Positions 1-9,000 of a stretch of DNA of 51,609 nucleotides are shown piece after piece; position 1 is the first letter of the stretch, and the number at the start of each line of letters is the position of its first letter. The stretch is from assembly GCF_001667925.1 (NCBI RefSeq), contig NZ_LZJR01000150.1, positions 1 through 51,609 of the forward strand, given 5' to 3'. Source of the DNA: Mycobacterium sp. E2479 (lineage in GTDB: Bacteria > Actinomycetota > Actinomycetes > Mycobacteriales > Mycobacteriaceae). Made by a program: the position numbers and the translations under genes. Below the pieces are notes generated by a model. The model made no database searches, was not told where the DNA came from, and was given only the letters and a program-made list of their open reading frames with translations.

Positions 1-3000
1 GTCCTCGGTATCGAGCGGGTCGGGATCGACGACTCCTTCTTCGAGCTGGGCGGCGACAGCATCTCGGCGATGCGCCTGATCGCCGCAATCAACACCAACC
101 TGGACTCCGGCCTTTCGGTTCGCACCGTGTTCGAGGCGCCCACGATCGCCCAATTGGCGCCCCGGATCGGTGAGGGGGCGGGTCGGCGACCGCCGCTGGT
201 GCCGGTGGAGCGGCCGACCGTCGTTCCGTTGTCGTTTGCCCAGAGCCGATTGTGGTTTCTCAATCGGTTCGAGGGCGGGGTTGCGACCTACAACATTCCG
301 ACCGCTTTCCGGATCAGGGGGGCGTTGGACGTCGAGGCGTTGAGCGCGGCACTCGACGATGTGGTCGCCCGTCATGAATCGCTGCGCACCATATTTCCCG
401 ACATCGACGGTGTGCCGTTCCAGGAGGTGTTGCCGGCCCGGGCCGGGATGTGGCGGCGCGAGGGCACGGCGGTGGTGTCGTTGCCGGAGCAGGATGTGGT
501 CGGCGAATTGGCGGCGTTGGGGGGATATCGGTTTGATCTGGCGACAGAGATACCGATTCGTGCCCAGATCTATTCGATCGATCCCGAGCAGCACGTGCTG
601 GGAATCGTGGTGCACCACATAGCTTTTGACGGCTGGTCGCTGGCTCCGATGGTCCGCGATGTGGGCGAGGCGTATCAAGCGCGCCGGCAGGGCCACGCCC
701 CAGGCTGGGCGCCGTTGCCGGTGCAGTATGTCGATTACACGCTGTGGCAACGGGAGAGTCTGGGGGCGGAGTCCGATCCCGACAGCCTGATCGCCGGTCA
801 GTTGCGGTACTGGCTACAGGAGTTGGCCGATCTGCCGGAAGTGGCGTCGTTGCCGACCGATCACGCCCGCCCACCGGTGCCCAGTTACCGCGGTGATGCG
901 GTGGAGATCCGCATCGACCCGCACGTCTGGGCGGGTACCAGGGCGCTGGCGACGGCGCATAACGCGACGGCGTCCATGGTCTTGCAGGCGGTCTTGGCGG
1001 TGGTGTTGCACCGGGTCGGCGCCGGCGAGGACGTGGTGCTGGGCACACCGATTGCCGGACGGCAGGATGCGGCACTCGACGATCTCGTCGGTTTTTTCGT
1101 CAACACCTGGGTGCTGCGGGTGGGCGTGGATTCTCAGCAGCGGTTCAGCGACGTGCTTCAGCAGGTGCGGCAGAAGGCGCTGGATGCCTACACCAATCAG
1201 GATGTGCCGTTTGAGCGCCTCGTCGAACAGCTCAACCCGGCCCGCTCGACCGCGCATCATCCGCTATTCCAGGTCGCCATGGTCTTCCAGAACAACGTGC
1301 GCCCCGAGCCTTTGGCGTTCGACGACGTCGGCGTCGAGCCGCTGGGGGGGTCGACCCGCACTGCCAAGTTCGACCTGGATTTCCATCTCAGCGAGGTGCG
1401 GCCCGAAAACTCGGATGCGCCGATGGCCGCCGGGGTGGTGACGTATGCGACCGACTTATTTGACCGAACCACCATTGAGCGGTTGGTTACCTGGTTTGGG
1501 CGGGTGATCGAGGCTGTCGCGGCGGACGCGTCGGTAGTGGTGGGCGATGTCGCGCTGCTGGATGGCAGTGAGTGTGATCTTGTCCTGTCGGCCTGGTCTG
1601 GCATCGGTGTGGAGGCGCCGGCGGGCGTGGCGCCGCAGTTGTTGGCTGCGGCGGTTTCGGCCGACGCGGACGCGGCGGCGCTGATCGACGGTGCGCGAGA
1701 GTTGTCGTACCAAGAGCTTGATGAGTGGTCGACGCGGTTGGCACGGGTCCTTATCGAGATTGGGGTCGGTCCGGAGCGCGCGGTGGGCGTGGCGATGGAT
1801 CGGTGTGCGGAGTTGGTGGTGGCGTGGTGGGCCGTGGTCAAGGCCGGCGGCATATATGTGCCCGTGGACCCCGCCTATCCGATCGAGCGGATCGCCACGG
1901 TGCTAGACGCGGTGACGGCTGTGTGTGTGTTGACCAGTGGTCGGGACACCATGGCTGGGGCCGGCGCGCGCCCGGTGATTCGCGTCGACGCTCTCGACGT
2001 GTCCGGGCATTCCGCGGATCCCATCACCGACTCCGACCGAATTGCCCCGCTGTGGGTGGACGACACCGCGTACGTCATCTTCACTTCTGGGTCTACCGGT
2101 GTCCCCAAGGGGGTGACGGTAAGCCATGCCGGTCTGTTGGGATTGGTTGCGGCGCAACGCAAGATCTTCGAATCAGGCACGGATGCGCGCGTATTGATGG
2201 TCGCCGTGCCGACCTTCGATGCCTCGGTCTTCGAAATGGTGTGGGCGGCGGGATCCGGCGCGGCGTTGGTGGTGGCCCCGCCGCAGGTGTATGCCGGAGA
2301 CGCACTAACCGGGTTGCTGCAGGACCGGCGGGTCAGTGCAGCGGTGATCACCCCCTCGGTGTTGACGTCACTGGATCGGGCCCGACTCGACGGGGTGGAC
2401 ACGCTGGTCACCATGGGCGAGGCCTGCCCGCAGGAGCTGGTGGCCGCATGGGCGCCAGGTCGGCGGATTTTCAACGCCTACGGTCCTACTGAGGCCACGA
2501 TCTGGGCCTCGTGCAGTGCGCCGCTGTCGGGGGGGCAGCCGGTCAACATCGGCGCCCCGATTCCGGGCATGTGCGCGCTGGTGCTCGACGCCCGACTGAA
2601 CCCGACGCCGATCGGGGTGGTCGGCGAGCTGTATTTAAGTGGGCCGGCCCTGGCGCAGGGCTATGTAGGTCGCGCGGATTTGACCGCGGAACGATTCGTC
2701 GCGGACCCATATGTTGGTGCGGGGTCACGTATGTATCGCACGGGTGACCTCGTGCGCTGGACCCGCGCCGGCAGCCTCGACTATCTGGGCCGGGCGGACA
2801 CTCAGATCAAATTGCGAGGACAGCGCATCGAACCGGGCGAAATCGAAAACACGCTATTGGCTTGCCCGCAGGTCGCCCGGGCCGCCGTCACGGTGCATCG
2901 GAGCGACACCGGTTCCCAGCTGATCGCTTACATCACCATCGAGCACACCAGCACCGCCGACCAGGACGCCGAAATCGTTGAGGAATGGCAACACCTCTAT

Positions 3001-6000
3001 GACGAGCTCTACGACGCCGATGTCGAGGCGCCGGGATTCGGCATGGACTTCCGGGGTTGGAACAGTAGTTATACCGATGACGCGATTCCGCTTGAGGAGA
3101 TGGTGGAGTGGCGCTCTGCCACGGTAGATCGGATCATGGCCCTGCGGCCGCGGCGGGTGTTGGAGATCGGCGTGGGCTCCGGACTGGTGTTGTCGCAGAT
3201 TGCCCCGGTGTGTGAGCGCTACGTGGCCACCGATATTTCCGCGGTGGTTATCGACAGGCTGGCCCGCACACTCGAGGACTTGCAGATCCCGTGGCGTGAT
3301 CGGGTAGAGCTGCTGACCCGACCGGCTCACGTCACTGAGGCACTGCCAGAGGGCGGCTTCGACACCATCATTCTCAACTCGGTCGTGCAGTACTTCCCTA
3401 ACGCGGGATATCTGGGTGACCTCATCAACAACGCCATGGATCTGCTGGCTCCAGGCGGTTCTCTGTTTATCGGTGATGTGCGAAACCACAGCCTGCAGAG
3501 CGCGTTCCAAACCGGGGTCGCGCTGGCCCGCACCACTTCCACCGACGCCGCCGAAATCCGTCAGCGAGTCCAGTCCGCAATGCTCGGCGAGCCCGAATTA
3601 CTGCTTGCCCCAGAGTTTTTCACTGCCCTCGCCGCCGCTCATGCTTCGGTGGCCGGAGTTGACATCGAAGTCAAACGCGGATTTGCCGACAACGAACTCA
3701 ACCGGTATCGCTACGACGTCGTCTTCTACAAAGCTCCTGCCCCGGTGCGCTCACTGGCCGGCGCACCCACCTGGTCCTGGACCGATTGCGCTGGCCTCGA
3801 CGGCCTGCGCACGCGGCTGTTAGCCGAACGTCCGGCCACGGTCCGCGTCACCGACATACACCGCGCGGGAGTGATCAGCGACGTCCGCATCGAACGAGGC
3901 CTTGCCGCCGGGCTGCCCCCGGGCGAGGCAGTCGTCGAAGCCGGCAGCTGGAACGCGGACGTCGTCCCCGAAGAATTGCACCGCATCGGTGACACCACCG
4001 GATACCACGTCGCCGTCACTTGGGGAGCCCAACGGGGCACCCTGGATGCCGTCTTCATCGCCCCCAGCGACGGCGGTACCCAGCACGCCCCACCGCTGAC
4101 CGATCTCTACCTGGCCTCCGCCGGGGCAGACCAAAGCAGGGTCAAATCCAACGACCCCAACACCAACACCAAACTCGGCGCGGTGCGCCAACGGTTGAGC
4201 GCGCGGTTGCCCGAATACATGGTGCCGACGCAGATTTTGGTGCTCGAGGAGTTCCCGTTGACCGCCTCGGGCAAGCTCGACCGCAAAGCGTTGCCCGCAC
4301 CGTTATTTGCCGGCGCACCGTTTAGGGCGCCACATACCGAGACCGAGAAAGTTGTCGCCGAGGCGTTCGCCGAGGTGTTGGGCGTGAACCGCGTTGGCCT
4401 TGACGACGACTTCTTCGCAATGGGTGGCGATTCCTTGATAGCCACCCGGGCGAGCGCGCGGCTGCAGTTGAGGTTGGGCAGGGAAGTGCCGGTGCGGTAT
4501 CTGTTCGACGCGTCCACGGTCGGAGGCCTCGCGCAGTACCTGGACCGGAATCGTGGCGGCACTGCTCGCCCACCGGTGCGACCGATGTCGCGCCCGGCAC
4601 GAATCCCACTGTCGTATGCCCAGAGCCGGCTGTGGTTCATCGATCAGTTGCAGGGCCCGTCGCCGGTGTACAACATGCCCGCAGCGCTGCGGTTGTGCGG
4701 GCGGCTTGATGCCGACGCACTGGGTGCGGCGGTGGGTGATTTGGTGGATCGCCATGAGAGTTTGCGGACTCTGTTCACGGTGCACGAGGGGACACCCGTG
4801 CAGGTGGTGGTGCCCGGTGAGCAGGCCGACTTTGGGTGGGACGTCGTAGATGCCACTGGCTGGCCGACGACCCGGCTGGATGAGGCAATCGGCGCGGCGG
4901 TGCGCTACACGTTTGATCTGGCTAGCGAAATCCCGTTGCGCGCCTGGCTTTTCCGCGTGGCCGACGACGAACACGTGTTGGTGGTCGTGGTGCACCATAT
5001 CGCGGCGGACGGCTGGTCTATCGCCCCGCTGGCTCGCGATTTGGGTGTCGCATATGCCAGCCGATGCGCTGGGCGGGCTCCCGACTGGGCGCCGTTACCA
5101 GTTCAGTACGCCGATTACACGCTGTGGCAGCGCGAAAGCTTTGGTGATCTGGCGGATAGCGACAGCCCCATCGCTGCGCAGCTGAGCTTTTGGGAAGACA
5201 CCCTGGCCGGGATGCCCGAGCGCCTGCAGCTTCCCACCGACCGGCCATATCCGCCGGTGGCAGATCAGCGCGGTGCCAATGTGGCGGTCAGCTGGGGAAC
5301 AGGTCTGCAACAAAGGGTTCACCGAATTGCTCGCGAGCACAACGCCACCAGCTTCATGGTGGTTCAGACCGCCTTGGCGGTGCTGCTCGCCAAACTCAGC
5401 GCCAGCAGCGATGTGGCGGTGGGGTTCCCGGTCGCCGGGCGCCGCGACCCCGGGCTGGATGAGTTGGTGGGTTTCTTCGTCAACACCTTGGTGCTACGTG
5501 TCGATCTGGCCGGTGATCCCACTGTCGCTGAGTTGCTGGCACAGGTCCGGCGGCGCAGCCTGGCCGCCTACGAACACCAAGACGTGCCTTTCGAGCTGCT
5601 CGTAGATCGACTCAAGCCCACGCGATCGCTCACCCATTCCCCCCTGATCCAGGTGGCGTTGACCTGGCAGAATCTGCCCTGGCAGCAAGGCGACGCCGCC
5701 GGACTTACCTTTGGTGATCTGCGGGCCACACAGCTGCGGGTGGACACCCAGACCGCCCGCATGGATTTGGCGTTTTCGTTGGCCGAACGCTTCACCGAGG
5801 ACGGTGAGCCTGCTGGGATCGGCGGAACGGTGGAGTTTCGTACCGACGTGTTCGATGCGGTCAGTATCGAGCTGCTGATCGCCCGGTTGGAGCGGGTGCT
5901 GGCGGCGATGAGCGCCGATCCCGCGCGGCGATTGTCGTCAATGGATGTGGTGGATGCGGCTGAGCGCGACCGGTTGGAGCAGTGGGGCAACCGGGCGGCG

Positions 6001-9000
6001 CTGACCCGGCCCGCGCCCGTGCCGGTGTCGGTGCCAGCGCTGTTCGGCGCGCAGGTGGCGCGCGCACCGCATGCGGTGGCAATCCGCTGCGGGCAGAGTT
6101 CATGGACCTACCGCGAGTTGGATGAGGCGTCGAATCGGTTGGCGCATGTGTTGGCCGGCCGGGGTGTGGGTCCGGGCGAGTGTGTGGCGTTGCTGTTCAA
6201 CCGTTCGTTTGAGGCGGTCGTGGCGATGTTGGCGGTACTCAAGGCGGGTGCGGCTTATTTACCGATGGACCCGGCGGCGCCGGCAGCGCGGATCGAGTTC
6301 ATGGTTGACGATGCTGGACCGATCGTCGCGATCACCACGGCGGAGTTGGCCGATCGGCTCGACGGCCATGATGTGGCGGTCGTGGATGTTCGTGACCCCA
6401 CTGTCGACACCCAGCCCGGTACGGCGTTGCCCGGGCTGGGGCCGGCCCCTGATGACCTCGCTTACCTCATTTACACCTCCGGTACCACGGGGGCGCCCAA
6501 GGGGGTGGCGGTCACTCACCACAACGTGACTTATTTGGCGGAGTCGTTGCCCACTGCGCTGTCGTTGCCCGGAGTGTGGACGCAGTGTCATTCCTATGCG
6601 TTCGACTTCTCGGTGTGGGAGATCTGGGGTGCGTTGCTGCGGGGTGGCCGGTTGGTGGTGGTGCCGGAAGAGATAACGGGCGCACCCGATGACTTCCACG
6701 CCCTGCTGGTCGCCGAAGGGGTGAACGTCTTGACCCAGACCCCCTCGGCGGTGGCGGTGCTGTCCCCGCAGGGGTTGGGGTCGACGGCGTTGCTGCTCGG
6801 CGGGGAGGCGTGTCCGCCGGAGGTGGTGCAGCGCTGGGCGCCGGGGAGGGTGGTGGTCAACGCCTATGGCCCGACCGAGGCCACGGTTTATGTGGCGATC
6901 AGCGCACCGTTGTCAGCGGGGACCAAGGTAGTGCCGATCGGGTCGCCGGTGTTGGGGGCGGCGTTGTTTGTGCTCGACGGGTGGTTGCGGGCGGTGCCCG
7001 CCGGTGTCGTGGGTGAGTTGTATGTCGCCGGTGCCCGCGTGGGGGTGGGCTATGTGGGCCGGACGGGGTTGACCGGGTCGCGGTTTGTGGCGTGTCCCTT
7101 CGGCGGTCCGGGGACCCGGATGTATCGCACTGGGGATTTGGTGCGTTGGGGCGGTGATGGGCAGCTGCAGTATGTGGGCCGAGCTGATGACCAGGTCAAG
7201 ATCCGCGGGTATCGCATTGAATTGAGTGAAGTCCAGGCGGCGCTGGCCGGCCTTCCTGGGGTGGGGCAGGCGGTGGTGGTCGCCCGCGAGGAGCGCCCCG
7301 GTGATAAGCGCCTGGTCAGCTATGTCACCGGGACAGCCGAGCCCGGCGAGATCCGCGCACAGTTGGGCGAGCGGTTGCCGGCGTACATGATGCCGGCGGC
7401 AATCGTGGTGGTGGAAGCGCTGCCAGTGACCACCAGCGGCAAAGTGGACACCCGCGCCCTGCCCGCCCCGGAATACCGGGACCTCGACCGGTATCACCCC
7501 CCGAGCAACGCGATCGAGGACATGTTGGCCGGTATCTACGCCCAGGTGCTGGGCCTGGACCGGGTCGGGGCCGATGACTCGTTCTTCGAATTGGGTGGGG
7601 ATTCCCTGGCGGCGATGCGTCTGGTCGCCGCGGTCAATGCCGGCCTGGGTGCAAACCTGGCGGTGCGTGCGGTGTTCGAGACGCCTACGGTTGCCGGGTT
7701 GGCGCCCCGTGTCGGGGCGGAGGCAGGCCGGTTTGAACCGTTGGTGGCCACAGCGCGACCCGAAGTGGTGCCATTGTCGTTCGCCCAGAACCGGCTGTGG
7801 TTCATCGACCAGTTGCAGGGTCCTTCACCGATCTACAACATCCCTGTGTCATTTCGACTGCGAGGGCCGCTTGACACCGAGGCATTGGGTGCGGCGCTGG
7901 CCGATGTGATGGGTCGCCATGAGAGCCTGCGCACGCTGTTCCCGGCCGTCGACGGGATACCCCGCCAGCTGGTGGTGCCCGCCGAGCGCGCCGACTTCGG
8001 CTGGGAGATCGTTGATACCAGCGATTGGCCGCCGGCCCGGCTGGCCGAGGCCATCGACACCGCGGTCCGGTACACGTTTGACCTGTCCTCCGAAATCCCG
8101 CTGCACGCAACGCTTTTCCATGTCGGCGACGACGAGCACGTGCTGGCAGTGGTTGTACACCACATCGCCGCCGACGGCTGGTCGATCGCCCCGCTGGTGC
8201 GTGACCTGGGGGTGGCTTACGCCAGCCGGTGCGCGGGGAAAGCCCCCGGATGGGCGCCATTGGCGGTTCAGTATGTCGACTACGCCCTGTGGCAGCGCGG
8301 GCAGCTGGGCAGTCTCGAGGATGGCCACAGCCTGATCGCCGCGCAGCTGGCGTACTGGGAGAACGCCCTCGCCGGCATGCCCGATCGCCTGCAGCTGCCC
8401 ACCGATCGACCCTACCCACCGGTGGCTAATCTGCTTGGCGCCAGTGTGGCGGTGCACTGGCCGGCTCAGCTGCAGCAGCAAGTGACGCTGGTGGCTCGTG
8501 AGCACAACGCGACCAGTTTCATGTTGATCCAGGCCGCGCTGGCGGTGCTGCTGGCCAAGCTCAGCGCGAGCGCAGATGTAGCGGTTGGGTTCCCCATCGC
8601 AGGGCGGCGGGACCCCGCCCTTTATGACCTGGTTGGCTTCTTCGTCAACACCTTGGTGCTGCGGGTCGATTTGACCGGAGATCCCAGCCTGGCCGAATTG
8701 CTGGCCCAAGTGCGTGGGCGCAGCCTGGCCGCCTACGAGCACCAAGACGTGCCCTTTGAACTGCTCGTTGAGCGGCTTAACCCGACCCGCAGCCTTACCC
8801 ATCACCCACTGGTGCAGGTGGCGTTGGCTTGGCAGAACTTCGGCGGCCAGGACACTACGAACCTCGGCGCCGGATTCGCGTCGGGTGACCTGCAGATCGC
8901 GCCGCTGTCGGTGGACACCCACAGCGCGCGCATGGACCTGACCTTTTCGCTGGCCGAACGCTGGACCGAGGGCGGTGAACCCGCCGGGATCGGGGGCGCG

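Noticed and set aside
314..1260. Long minus-strand open frames opposite the NRPS condensation domain
   Set aside because: Pro/Arg-rich shadows caused by GC bias at third positions of the NRPS frame.
7849..8922. 357-codon minus-strand open frame opposite the third NRPS condensation domain
   Set aside because: Antisense shadow; the plus strand encodes an intact C domain with its HHxxxDG motif.
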